A program made the position numbers and the translations under genes. From Bondarzewia mesenterica (Eukaryota > Basidiomycota > Agaricomycetes > Russulales > Bondarzewiaceae): a stretch of DNA of 46,808 nt. The notes under the pieces were generated by a model. It saw only the letters and a program-made list of their open reading frames with translations, searched no databases and was not told where the DNA came from. Of the stretch, positions 30,265-40,680 are shown one piece after another. The DNA lies in NCBI GenBank assembly GCA_004802705.1, contig SGPL01000246.1, forward strand, positions 1-46,808, written 5' to 3'. How positions within the stretch are numbered: the first letter of the stretch is position 1; every line of letters begins with the position of its first letter.

Positions 30265-32164
30265 GGTCGGCAATGTTACTTCTCCATTTTGTCCTGAAGA
30301 TATGGCACTTCATCCACTAGCTACACGTTTGATTGCTCAGAAGGAGCTGGATTTCCTGAATGTATGCACTGTATTGTAAATATATTCTTTGACTTCCCTT
30401 CGCCGTTTGTTAAACGGCTGTGTTATTTTGCCATTCAAGAAAAAACGTTCGTTGTCCACCTTACAAACGCGTGCCGAGCAAATATACAATTTTTAAAAAT
30501 GAATGAAAGAGGACACTGCTGTATGTTCCTCGTGGAAAGTCGGTCCGGTCCTGAGTACCCACCATGTCGCATTTCTCAGGCAAGATTTTTGCAAGAAGCT
30601 TTGCCAATATATCGTGTACCTCGCCTGTGAGGTGCAGACCATTTTCCCCACCGCCCTCTTGGCGCACATCGTTTTCGTCAAACCCTGAATTCATAATCGA
30701 GGGTTGTCCAATACTTCGCTTATGACGGCGTGCGCAGAAAACAAAAACACTGCCGCTTGCTTGCTGCCTTCGGCTAACGAGGCGGCAGGTAAGAGAAAAG
30801 GAGCACATACCATACATTGTTTCTGAGTGATTTAAGGTTGGCTCCAACTTTAGGAACTCATTGGCGGGAAAAATAGCAAAAAAGCGCAATGTTTACCGCG
30901 GGAGATTGTCCTCAATTGTATCGCCGGTCGTCGAATGATTGAGGACACGCAAGTGGGCGTGACCATTCCTTCGGTCGCCATCACCAGGCGACATATAATG
31001 AAGAAATCGGTCAATCTGAATGAGATCAGAGATTGGGTTTGACCAAAAATTTCACGGTGATTTGTGAGAAGAACGCACCCAGAGAAATGTGCTCAGAGTC
31101 TTCGTCGCGGCTCTTGAGTCATTGGAATCCGTGTTTTCAGTGACACTGTATCATATGAGTCCGCTGATGCAAGAGAACGTTGGAATTGTAGTACCTCAAA
31201 CGCCAAATGCGAGAAGGACAAGGATGGCTTACAACACGGTGGGGATTTTTAAAGGGGACAGATTTGGCCGCATAGGGTGAACGACGGAGATAGGCAGAAA
31301 CGCCATTCCGTCATCAAGCAGTAAGTTAGCAGTTAGCGTTTACTGACGATTTTGTCAAGAAAAGGTGAGCCTACCTCCGAAGTGAGGCCTTACCCTACTA
31401 GTTGACCTTTGCGCTGTATCGTCATCGCGAGGAGTGCGGAAATCATCCGTTATTCTCACCTTCTTGACGAGTGGTATGTCCTGCGTGCCAGTACTAGTTG
31501 GTCGTTTGCGAGGTCGACTCATTCTGAACTTCAACGAGTTGGAAAAAGGAGAAGATCAAGTGGTTGGTTGCCAGCCTGGTCTGCCAAGTGTAACAGGCTT
31601 AACAGGCTGTGTTGCACAAAAGGTTTGCATAAAAGGTTTGCATCTAAATTCCAGTCAATCAATATCGCTGAGAGGAGCTGAAGGGAGTTAGACCGGCGCC
31701 AGGAGGATTTTGATATGTGCCACGCTATTTAATGAGCCGAAAAAATCACAGCAGTGCTCACTGTATGCAAGCAGCGATACATAAGAGACCGTTGAAGGCA
31801 GCCTGAAGTCGTCTGTTTGGAGTGAAATTCAGACAAGTCCAGCGAGTTTTCCATCAAATCTGATTACATAATCAATAGCGATCGTTGCAAGTCCGACGTT
31901 TTAGTTCACTCTTAGTCCGTGCCTCACCTCGGACAAGCGAGCCAACAACTGCCAACAAGTGTGGAAGTTGCATTACGACGAATATCATATGTGCTGTGCT
32001 GATATCAATGTTCAGCACAAGCAACCGTTGGCATCGTTCTCAGCGGTTTGATACGACGTTGGTGGAATCCGACAAGATACTGAACCTGCTTGATATTCGT
32101 CTACTTTGTTTGGATATCCCTTGCCATTCATAGGTGCAAACCACTGTTGCTTCTGCAGTTCGCA
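30265..32164. other. Spacer between the two DUF6593 copies, no supported gene
   Basis: 1.9 kb. I looked for a third, decayed DUF6593 copy and found no YVGEF, LERKR or NSMLL-like block on either strand. A 142-codon minus frame (30461-30889), an 82-codon plus frame (31885-32133) and others have no recognisable content. A Met-led 20-codon frame at 30302 ends at a good GT donor (30362) but leads nowhere convincing. A 13-bp perfect tandem pair lies at 31618-31643. Confidence 0.45.
31618..31643. repeat. 13-bp tandem duplication
   Basis: Two adjacent identical copies of aaaaggtttgcat. Just upstream, aacaggct is also repeated nine bases apart. Looks like local slippage; no function inferred. Confidence 0.85.
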
Positions 32165-33490
32165 ATGATACGTAGAGCTCTCTCTCGAGTACGCTTGGAC
32201 CAACGTGATTCTACAGCGTTGGATGTTACCGAGATTCCGCCGACTGCACCTCCAAGGTATGTTTGATATATATCGCAGTCGTTAACGTTGGTTTCGTAGA
32301 AAGGATAGATTATCCCCCTTCTTTTAATTAGGTACAGTGCGGGGAACTGGGATTTGGATGGAGAGGAAGGTCGTGCAACGAATGAAGAAGTGACTTCGAC
32401 TCTCGCATTGGAGGGTGTGCCCACCATGGATGGTTCACATACGGAGCCAGAATTTGCTGTTCACGCTACGGAGCTCCCTGTGGTGCCTCCTGGTGCAATA
32501 GTCCTGTCGTGGGAAGTGGAAGAGCCTGATTCTCCTGTGGGTTCGACGCAAACTATACCAATGCCTGCTCACGAGCCTTTTGGTGCACCTCCGGGGTGAG
32601 TCCATCACTCACGCGTGATACGGTATCCGAGTAATTGAAACCTGATCTTTACTATCAAATAATCACCGTAATGTTCAGATACAATGCGTCCAGGACACCA
32701 ACGGAGCCCACCACGTACACTTTCTCACCGTACTCATTCAACTCAATGCTGCTTCTTCCCCCAGCAACCGCAGCAGACACTCGACCACAATACTATATTG
32801 CCGTCCACATGAATTGCTTCGTGCCAACGTCCTTTATCACCATCATCAGAAGAGGCGCGTCTGACAATGGCCAGTATGTGGGCGAATTCGAGTAAGTCTT
32901 GCCCTCGCACGTCTCCTAGTTCTACACGTTCTTGCATTGACACCGTTCCACCCGTGTTCACCAGAATGGGAGTATCGGAGCGGCGAGATACCGTGTCAAT
33001 CGGTCAACAGAAGAAATGGATTGACCGTGTTCTAACCAGGCAGGGCTCTGTGAATGTACGCAAACAACGAAGATCTGTACCGCGCCCCCCCCCCCCCCCC
33101 AAATGAAACATTGTTGACGACCTTTCTGGCCTGCCTTCTAGGGTAAATACTTCTGGCACCTGGACAACATCCATCTGTATTGGGACTACAGAATGGCCTT
33201 GAAAAGAGTACGTTTGTGCCTTTTCTCCTGGAATTCCGACCTATGATTCTTTCATGGGTATGCTGATCCTTGGTGATGAATCGCAGTGCTACAAAGGGGA
33301 GAGGCCTTCGACCAGTCAAGATACCCTCCTGGCCAAGTTCACGCCGCCAGACTACATCGAGCCCGGTCAACCCCGGACGGCGAGCGATCGGCTTGGCCGC
33401 CTACAAGTCATGCCTGCGGGTCAGCAATTATTCGACATGATCCTGCTTACGATGCTCATCCTCGAGAGAAAACGGTTGACACCTTCGTGA
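32165..33490 (+). CDS. DUF6593-family protein, copy 2 (intact)
   Basis: Exons 32165-32256, 32332-32595, 32679-32891, 32965-33055, 33142-33207 and 33287-33490 join in frame to 309 residues. The N-terminal third is acidic and probably disordered (MIRRALSRVRLDQRDS, then ALEGVPTMDGSHTEPEF and GAIVLSWEVEEPDSP). The DUF6593 core follows: YTFSPYSFNSMLLLPP, YYIAVHMNCFVPTSF, IIRRGASDNGQYVGEFE, QQKKWIDRVLTRQG, KYFWHLDNIHLYWDYRM, CYKGERP, LLAKFTPPDYI and the C-terminal block LFDMILLTMLILERKRLTPS. These are hallmarks of this basidiomycete-specific domain, a beta-rich fold of unknown role. There is no signal peptide or membrane helix. It is a same-strand paralogue of copy 1, 1.9 kb downstream. Intron 4 contains a 16-nt poly-C tract. 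Confidence 0.82.
33085..33100 (+). repeat. Poly-C tract (16 nt) in intron 4 of DUF6593 copy 2
   Basis: Sixteen C in a row, between the donor at 33056 and the acceptor ending 33141. A 10-nt G run lies at 33606-33615, 3' of the same gene. Length calls in such runs are unreliable. Confidence 0.85.
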
Positions 33491-34426
33491 ATGGCCGTGA
33501 TAGGGTCGCCACCTTTCTCTCTGCTGCTGACCTGCTGGATACCCATACCCTTTTTCTTCCTGTGATATCATCAGTAGTCTCATACCAAGACCCCCCGAAC
33601 GCGTTGGGGGGGGGGCTCGGTCGAACCTAATATCATTATACCCGTTAATGGAAAGGACCTACGTGACTGGCAGCAATGCATGATGCTTTGCATTGGTTTT
33701 GATCACTTCCTTGGGCACTTCTTCGTCCCCAAGTTGTAATCAGTATCTATTTCCTCGTCTTCGCAACATGTTCATCGTGTCTTCTTGTATGGGGCTGAAT
33801 ACCGCAGCCGGGACGCGTGATTTTAATACGCCCCCGAAAGCTGGATTAGCTATCTACATAACGCATACATACAACCAAAAAAAAAGTGCGGAGGGGGATG
33901 CAGAATAAGTACACAGATGAGGCCATTCAAGAAGATATGCCGCAGACATCAAACGAGACCGAGGAGTTAATGTCCGTAAGTGGTGTAGAAAAGAAAAGGG
34001 AAAGTCATATAAAACCACAGGGCATACGGAAGGAGAGATAAAACCGTTGGTCCATGAATGTATGTATATAGTGCGCACACATTGGCTGTGAAGAAAGGAA
34101 AGCAGGCAGATGGACATAGAGAGAACGAAGAGTGCATTTGGGTATACTGGAACCTTGAAGTGAGAATGCAAGAGGATAAATGAAGTATGGATCCAAAGCG
34201 CGTGCATGGAGTGAGGGTACTTGAAAATGCTGGGTTATTGATGCAAGGTAAAATGGGTGTATCCATTGGTGGATGCAAACAAAATTCACTATCCAGGTTA
34301 TTGCGCGCCGATTTACGCAAAGACGACTCGCAACAATACCTGCTAAAGAGATGGAAAGCAAAAAGAAAGAAAGAAAAACATGCTGAGAACATAGGGGAGA
34401 CAGCAGCATACGGCACTTGTGTATGC
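33491..34426. other. Convergent intergenic region, no supported gene
   Basis: 3' flanks of DUF6593 copy 2 (+) and the F-box/WD40 gene (-). Long frames on the minus strand at 33854-34409 are pyrimidine-rich read-through of the WD40 gene's 3' side and do not resemble a protein family. Confidence 0.5.
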
Positions 34427-37400
34427 CTACGTGAACAGTGCCGCATCGAGATCCTGCGAGAAATCCAAAATGACGATCTTTTGATCATGCGACGTGCTGC
34501 ATCACACGAGTCAGACGAGCAAAGTCTGAGTTTCTCACCGACTGTTGGGAAAAAGGGAAACGGGACGCACCTCACGATCCTCCGCACATCGAACTTGACA
34601 TCAAAGATGTGGCTTATATGGTTATGCTTGAACTGCCGCACCATACGCCCGGTGCGCAGGTCCCATACCTTCACTGTTCGGTCGTAGCTGGCACTGACGA
34701 GTCGCCCACTCGCAGGATCGAAAGCGAGCGCGCGCACAAGCGCGTCGTGCCCGACGAGCGTTTTGATGCATTCTCCCGTCGAAGCAGACCAAACCTTGAT
34801 CTTGCAGTCGTTCGAGCCAGACACAATTAGGTCGTTCTGTCAAATACATAAGCGAGTTCAGAACATCACATGCGAGGAGAAAAAAGGGAGATGGGGATAT
34901 GTACCTTGAACTCAATGCAAGCAAGACCTCGATCGTGTCCTTCGAAAGTCCGCAGACGCTCGCCGCTATGAATATCCCACAACATCATCTTACCGTCCCC
35001 GCTGGCGCTGACGATCTTGCCATTCTGGAGTCCCACAGCGTTTACTGGACCCTCATGGCCGCAAAAGGTCCGGTGCAACTCCAGCGTAGACCTATCCCAC
35101 ACTCGGATGACCGCATCTTTCGAACTATAAGAGCAAAAAAAAAAGCTCAGTCAAGGATTAAAAACAGTGATGTGTCACCCAAACGCACCAGCTGACAATC
35201 CACTGCTGGTCGATTCTCAGATCTAACACCCCACCCATATGTCCTCTCAGAACGGCTCTCACCTCCGCCTTGATCTCCCCCTTCGTCCCGACCCAGATAT
35301 CCCAAACGCACACTGTCCGATCACTGCTCCCGCTGACCATAAACCCCTTCTTCGGACCCTCCCCTTCGTCGCCCTTCCTAACGACATCCCAGTCCTTGTC
35401 GAACTTCAAACACAGCACGCTCCCATGATGCCCGCGGAACGTCGCAAGCAGCCGGCCAGAGTGCAGGGCCCATACCTTGATCGTCTGATCCCGCGAACCA
35501 GTCACGATCCGTGCGGAATCGAATTCGAGGCAATATACGCTGTCTGCATGACCCGCGAGGCGAGTCGCGCGGGGTTCGGCCGACGCCCAGCGCCTGTCGA
35601 GCTCAAGTCGCGCGCGGTACAGCGTGTGCCAGTCGAGCGAGAGCGGTGCTTCAATGAGCGGCGGACGTGTGGAATACGACAGCTCGGGACTCCAGAGTGA
35701 CGGTTCTCGACATGATGGCGGTGATGGTGTGCTGTGTCCATGTGAAGAAGAAGGTGGGGATGGGGTCGAGTGCGAAAACGACATGCGTCGCACGGCATGG
35801 GCCAATTTGTTCACGCTGCCACTGCCACCTTCACTTACGGACCGCGCGACGTCTGTCTCCTTCCATCCACGTGCCTTGGCTCGTTCAAGGTCTATGCCCC
35901 AGCCTTCGCGCCGGTAGAAGAGCTCGCGCCAAACCGCGTTGTCGTTCGACAACGCATTCCAAGTCTGCGAAACGGATTGACAAGCGAGAGTCGATGCGAC
36001 GTCGAGGTGCCGTAATAGCTGCACAGATATCTCGGGAGGGAGCTTCGAAAGAATGTCTGCCGTTGGAATTTGTCAGTCATAATGAAATTGGAAATATACG
36101 AAGTAAGAGCAGGTCAAAAAAACCACATCCTTGAGAGTCCCACTGGATATCATACGGACTCCGGGATCGATTATGCAAGAAGACTAGGTGGAGATACTCC
36201 ATGGTATGAAACAAGCAAGCCTATCACTGACCGAAGTCGATCTGAACAATGCCAGGTGAACCCGGATCCTCCAGATGAGCGACAGAGGGCATGACAACAA
36301 GGCCAACAGAGAAGCCAAAACTTCGGAAACATGCAACGCCATAGACAGCACTCAAATATCCGATAACACAACGTAAAGTGCTCTCAAGAAGACCAAAAAA
36401 GTCGAGCATCGCGAGGCTGCGCGAGAACATGTGCCGCAAGAGCAACTGTGCGGGACGGAAGGGCTGCCCAGATAACGTAGCTATTTGGGCCTAATATGCA
36501 GAGCGTATAGCATCACCCCACCAGTACAGGAAGACCCGACACCGCCTGTTTCAATTAAACAGAGAGCATCCGACGAGTGTCCGTGTACGAGCCTGCCCTG
36601 CAAATTCCATAGCACCATCGCCAGGATACGCATACAGTGGCAGGCATCCGGTGATATACCGAACGGGACTGTACCTGTCAGGTGAGGGAGACAGATGCAG
36701 CACAGGCTCAACGGATGTCCGAGTTTAGTGATTCTGCAAGCCCCTATGAACATTCCCACAATGAAAACAAGAAGGCTTGACCGATAGGCTCGAAGAAATT
36801 GCACCCGGAACGCAACACACATCAAATAAAGATGATCAGACTCACCTATGCCTGTGACTGCCATCGCATCTATGAAACAGGCTTCGTCGTCGATGAGTTC
36901 CCCTTCTTCTCCGTCGAGAGGTGGAAGGTCGGCATAACTCGAGTCACTACTAAGATCGTACAGTGCGGGGCTTGAGGCCTTGCCCTTGCCCTTGCGTCCG
37001 GGGGAAGATAGCGCATCCCATAATCTAGGAAAGAGGGTCCTCATGGACTTTGAGGAAGACATGGGTGCGCGCATCGCACCACCGTTGGAGAACCCAAAAC
37101 TCGACGCTGAGCGGTGACCAGTGAACGATTTGCCGCGACAGGACGATACGAAGAAAGGATTCGACGACGCGCCAACTAGCGGAGACCTGCGGGAGGCAAA
37201 CACGTCGGGGTTTTCAAACCCAGGACTTGGAGGACTGATCATGGAAAAGTCCATGCTCGATGTGGGAGATGAAGGGCGGGTGACAGTCATGTTGTGGGGC
37301 ACGGCAGCGAGGGTGCCGTCGACCATGTCCAAGTCCAAATCGAAATCGGTGGCATTTCGTTCCAGAGTCGACTGGCGGTCAGAGGTGGTGAGGAACGGAG

Positions 37401-37692
37401 AGCCGAGGACCGTTCCCAGAAGTTTGCTGAAGCGGGGATTGGGCGTCGTCGAACGCGACGTCGAGGGTTCTCGGTCCGTTTCCAACACGGCGACCCTGGC
37501 GAGGCGGCGAGAGCGCCGGCGCTGGAGGCGTCTGCTGGGGGGTTTAGCAAATGAAGGACCAGCTGTGAGAGAAATAGATTGAGACATGAGTGGCGTCGTC
37601 TTCGTCGTCGTCGTCGCCGTCGATGACTTGCCCGCCGATGGCATTATCGAGTTGGACGAAAGTGAACAACAAGTTGGAGTGCTCCGGGTCAA
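34427..37692 (-). CDS. F-box / WD40-repeat protein (SCF ubiquitin-ligase substrate receptor)
   Basis: Exons 37692-36846, 36056-35189, 35124-34905, 34836-34571 and 34496-34427 join in frame to 756 residues. Residues 1-282 are Ser/Arg-rich and disordered, with SRRLQRRRSRR. The F-box spans about 283-330 (DILSKLPPEISVQLLRHLD, CQSVSQTWNALSNDNAVWRE). Seven WD40 repeats follow from about residue 450 to the end: GHADSVYCLEF, GHHGSVLCLKF, GHMGGVLDLRI, GHEGPVNAVGL, GHDRGLACIEF, GHDALVRALAF and a last blade DVRRIVSTSHDQKIVILDF. In such proteins the F-box binds Skp1 and the propeller presents phosphorylated substrates to the SCF ligase, as in Cdc4, Met30 and beta-TrCP. Which of these it corresponds to cannot be decided by eye. 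The first intron (36845-36057) is 789 nt, far longer than the rest. Confidence 0.9.
36057..36845 (-). other. 789-nt first intron of the F-box/WD40 gene
   Basis: It starts GTGAGT after the codons for MAVTGI and ends ACGGCAG before DILSKLPPE; phase 1 at both ends joins to an intact F-box. The first 365 nt continue the exon frame without a stop. A second, hydrophobic minus frame (36445-36224, with LAMLDFFGLLE and GYLSAVYGVACF) lies inside. Confidence 0.65.
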
Positions 37693-37806
37693 ATGACACC
37701 ATTGAATAAATTTAATGTTTATTTTTCAGTCAATGTTATATAAGACTTAACACACGCACCGTAACCCTCCCTTAACATCACTTGGCACTTACAGTTACCC
37801 CACACG
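37693..37806. promoter_or_regulatory. 114-bp bidirectional promoter (F-box/WD40 gene and Asterix-like gene)
   Basis: The two start codons face apart with only 114 bp between them. On the plus strand tatataag at 37737-37744 lies 63 bp before the ATG at 37807, a good TATA position. On the minus side the segment is A/T-rich (37704-37727). Confidence 0.6.
37737..37744 (+). promoter_or_regulatory. TATA box of the Asterix-like gene
   Basis: tatataag, 63 bp upstream of the ATG, followed by a pyrimidine-rich leader. Spacing fits a short 5' UTR. Confidence 0.5.
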
Positions 37807-38383
37807 ATGCCTGCAGACGACCCTCGCGACTCCTCCCTCGAGACAAAGTTCACGCCTCCCAAAACATGGTTCCAGGACTCCGTTGGTGCGTCTCATGTGT
37901 TGTCAAATCTTCTAGTAGGAACAGTTCCTAATCAGCACCATACGATCCATTTCCGCTACAGACGGCCTCGCGACATCGGGCATGTTCTTGTCAGGCCTCA
38001 TCATGGTCACCCGGAACAGGTGCGACAGCGATCCCCGAAAGCATGCTGCTGACGAGCTCCTCTGACGTTGTATGTCATATTGGACGAATTGGAATTTGGT
38101 ATGCAGGTACCTCGCATGGCCCGCACTCCTCCTTGCCATCAACGCGTTCATCAACCAGCATCCTCTGCGGACCAAAGAGGGTGGTAACCCCCCAGTGGGT
38201 AATCTGCTGTGAGTGTCCTCTGTATCGCTTTCCGGCTCTTGCTGATCGCGGAAGCTTGACCGCGGACTTTTTCACGCACTCAGACTGGCTTTCTTCGCCC
38301 TCGTCGCGTCTTACCTGCCTCTCTTCCTCAAAGGGCCGGCGCCAGCACCCGGTACACAGTCACCTCTTCCAAATCTCTCATGA
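37807..38383 (+). CDS. Small membrane protein of the Asterix / UPF0139 family
   Basis: Four exons, 37807-37885, 37962-38019, 38107-38208 and 38284-38383, join in frame to 112 residues. The cytosolic N-terminus MPADDPRDSSLETKFTPPKT is followed by three hydrophobic segments: DGLATSGMFLSGLIMVTRN, RYLAWPALLLAINAFINQHP and LLLAFFALVASYLPLFLKGP. The LRTKEGG between segments two and three, and the overall length, match fungal Asterix-type proteins. The animal member (WDR83OS, PAT10) is part of an ER chaperone complex that protects transmembrane helices during insertion; the same job here is inference by family. No single open frame longer than 81 codons covers it, so it is easily missed without splicing. 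Confidence 0.82.
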
Positions 38384-38566
38384 TTCAGCCAATTTACACG
38401 GAGTCCTTTATCTTATGCTGGTTGTAAAATCCCATATATCATAAATTTCTTGGTATAACATGCACTGGCGTGGTTGGCGCGTGCCTTTCACTCAAGCGAA
38501 TGCTCTATCAACCGGAAACCAGTTTTAATTAACGACCTTTTGCAACAGGTGTGACGAATACGTATA

Positions 38567-40193
38567 TCAGAGCTCTGAGAAGAAAGACGGATCAGCATCC
38601 ACCTCATTTTTGCCTTTCTTCTTCTGCCGACCGCCCAAAGCAGTGTCCATTTTCCGTCTCTTCTTCTTTTGCTCCCCCGCGTCCGAGTCCTCCGCCCCCG
38701 AACCACTCTGCGGCGCACCCGCAACATCCCGTGCGCCGTTATCCTCCTCCTCACTCTCCTCTTTCGCCCGCTTCAATACCCCTTTGCCCCCTTTCTCGTC
38801 CTCACCGTCCTCACCGTCGTCCTCTTCCTTGCTCGAATCCCCTTTCTCATCCGTATCCTCCGCGTCTTCGTCCTCATCCTCGAACACTTCCTTCAAATCA
38901 GTCAACCGCAACACCTCATCGTGTCCTGCACTCCCGACCCACCGACCCTCCCCGTCTCGATCCACAGCTATGCACTCAATCGGGAAGTCGCCGTGATCAG
39001 CTATGACGCCGACGAGTTTCGTCGGCAACAGCTGCACGGCTCGGAGCAGTCCGTCTGAAGAGCCTGTCAAAATGGTGCTGTGTGACGAGGGATATGAAGA
39101 AGGGAGCGCGCACAGCGCGTCAATCGAATGTGGATGGCTATGTAATGTTATGAGCGACAAATTTTGAGACAGAAAAGGGGGAGACATACCCCGGTACGCG
39201 ATCCACACAGTCGCCCCATCCCTTTTTACGGTTAAATATGGATAAAATACCCAACTGGGTGCCGACGACGACCTTCGTCCCACTAAAAATTAAGCGTCAT
39301 AAGCCCACTTATTGGTCTTTAGCAGTGATGTTTGCCTAACCCCTTGATAGGAACAATCGAGAGCAACTCGTCCTCCTGATCTTCACTATGTGCGAACGGC
39401 TCCGTCTTCCTCGACCTGACGTCCATCACAGAAAGTGTACCATCCCCACTGAATGAACATTCAACGGAAGTCATCAATGAGAATCGATAGCATGTCTGAG
39501 AACTCGAAGTCGCAATGACGTACCTAGTCGCGACCAGTTGCTTCTTATCCTCTAACCACAGAAAGTCTGAAATAAAGTCGAAATGCTGGGTATACGTGAC
39601 AGTGGATTCGCGTTTTCGTGGATCCCACAGCTAACGCGATCGTTCAGCAAATCTGGAATTTCGGAAAAAACGGGGAGGAGAAAAAGACATGCCTTAATCA
39701 CGCCGTCATCGTCTCCCGTCGAGAGAAGGTTGGGCATGATACGCTTGATCCGATTTATGGGCGCCCTGTCCGAGCACTGAAGCTATAAACACACCGAACG
39801 CACCCTGTGCCATATTGGAAAGTGAATGAACTCACTCATGAGCACCGGCGCGAGTATCCGTCACTTTGCCCGTCCCTGTGTCTATGGTGCTTCAAACCCA
39901 CACGAAAACGCACCTCAATCGCACGAAGCATACAATGGGAAAAGTGGAAAATCAAAAGCTTACTGCAGACCCTTGCCCTTCCCCACCGCCCAAAGCATGC
40001 TCCCGTCCTCACTGAGCGCCAGGCCTCTGCACGAGCGTTTCGACGGCTTGAGCGAGAACTTGGAGACGTGCTGACCTTGGTCGTCGTAGCCAAAAGCCTT
40101 GACCTCGCCCGTCAGGAGGCCGGTGTATACGATTGAGGCATTCGGGTGGAATACGAGGTCGAATATCTGCGAGCCGACTGGGATCTCGGGCAT
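38567..40193 (-). CDS. JIP5: WD-repeat protein JIP5 (ribosome biogenesis)
   Basis: Seven exons, 40193-39964, 39889-39836, 39765-39693, 39630-39524, 39448-39341, about 39282-39190 and about 39138-38567, give about 411 residues. JIP5/WDR55-type proteins are nucleolar WD40 proteins needed for 60S ribosomal subunit production. The start MPEIPVGSQIFDLVFHPNAS is followed by propeller blades: YTGLLTGEVKAF, SCRGLALSEDGSMLWAVG, APINRIKRIMPNLLSTGDDD, LWDPRKRE, QLVATSGDGTLSVMDVR, KVVVGTQLGILSIFNRKKGW and TILTGSSDGLLRAVQLLP. The C-terminus is very acidic (EDEDEDAEDTDEKGDSSKEE), then Lys/Arg-rich and ends DADPSFFSEL, the usual JIP5 tail. Intron 3 starts GC instead of GT (AAG|GCATGT). The acidic tail makes long shadow frames on the plus strand. 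Confidence 0.92.
39631..39692 (-). other. GC-AG intron in JIP5
   Basis: After codons for DDDGVIK the only phase-0 way to reach LWDPRKRE is a donor GCATGT (position 39692 inward) with acceptor GCGTTAG at 39631. No GT donor in the preceding bases keeps the frame. Confidence 0.75.
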
Positions 40194-40680
40194 GCTATTG
40201 CAGAAAAGCAGTGGTTAGCAGCAAGGACGTATTTTTGGGTTATCAAGTGCTTATCTGATATGGGAGTTTTTGCATGGTTATCGCTGAGAAAATTCGGAAG
40301 AAAGTGCTCTCCTTGTCAAGTACTTATCAAATGCTTCTTCTCCCTCAAGATCTCAATACAATGCTTCTTCTCCCTCAAGACCTCAATACAATGCTCACGC
40401 TCGTCCATCTACTATGTTCCTTGAATTTTTCAAAGATATAGATCGTGCAGTGCTTTTTGTAGTATCTCTGTGACACGCAAATTTCTGTGCCTATCTAATC
40501 TTCAAAAGCCGCGGTCTGCCAGGGTCTGCCACCGCGTTCGCCGCCTTGGCTTCGGAGCGGATCAAGTTGGGGCGAAACAGTTGCCCTTCAAGTTCCAGCA
40601 CAGACGCCGTCTTCAACCATCGACTCATCACCCTCTATACATCGTACAGGTCCACCACGACACACGAACGCGATTAAATC
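40194..40680. promoter_or_regulatory. Divergent promoter region of JIP5 (-) and ALDH7 (+)
   Basis: 487 bp between the two start codons. It contains the 30-bp tandem repeat at 40331-40390. No TATA box is obvious on either side. Called from arrangement. Confidence 0.5.
40331..40390. repeat. 30-bp tandem repeat, two copies plus a 5-bp stub
   Basis: Units 40331-40360 and 40361-40390 both read atgcttcttctccctcaaga then tctcaataca or cctcaataca, one mismatch. A third start, atgct, follows at 40391-40395. On the minus strand each unit holds TCTTGAGGGAGAAGAAG, in the JIP5 promoter. Confidence 0.92.

Noticed and set aside
30461..30889. 142-codon minus-strand frame
   Set aside because: Complete Met-to-stop frame, but no recognisable domain, no splice context and no neighbour support; kept out of the gene list.
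31885..32133. 82-codon plus-strand frame upstream of DUF6593 copy 2
   Set aside because: The copy 2 start at 32165 matches the exon layout of copy 1; this frame lies in its promoter or 5' UTR.
33854..34409. Minus-strand frames 3' of the WD40 gene
   Set aside because: The WD40 gene ends at 34427 after a spliced last exon; the longer frame is read-through of its intron and 3' flank.
38551..39058. Three overlapping plus-strand frames of 128-151 codons
   Set aside because: Antisense shadows of the Asp/Glu/Lys-rich tail of JIP5.
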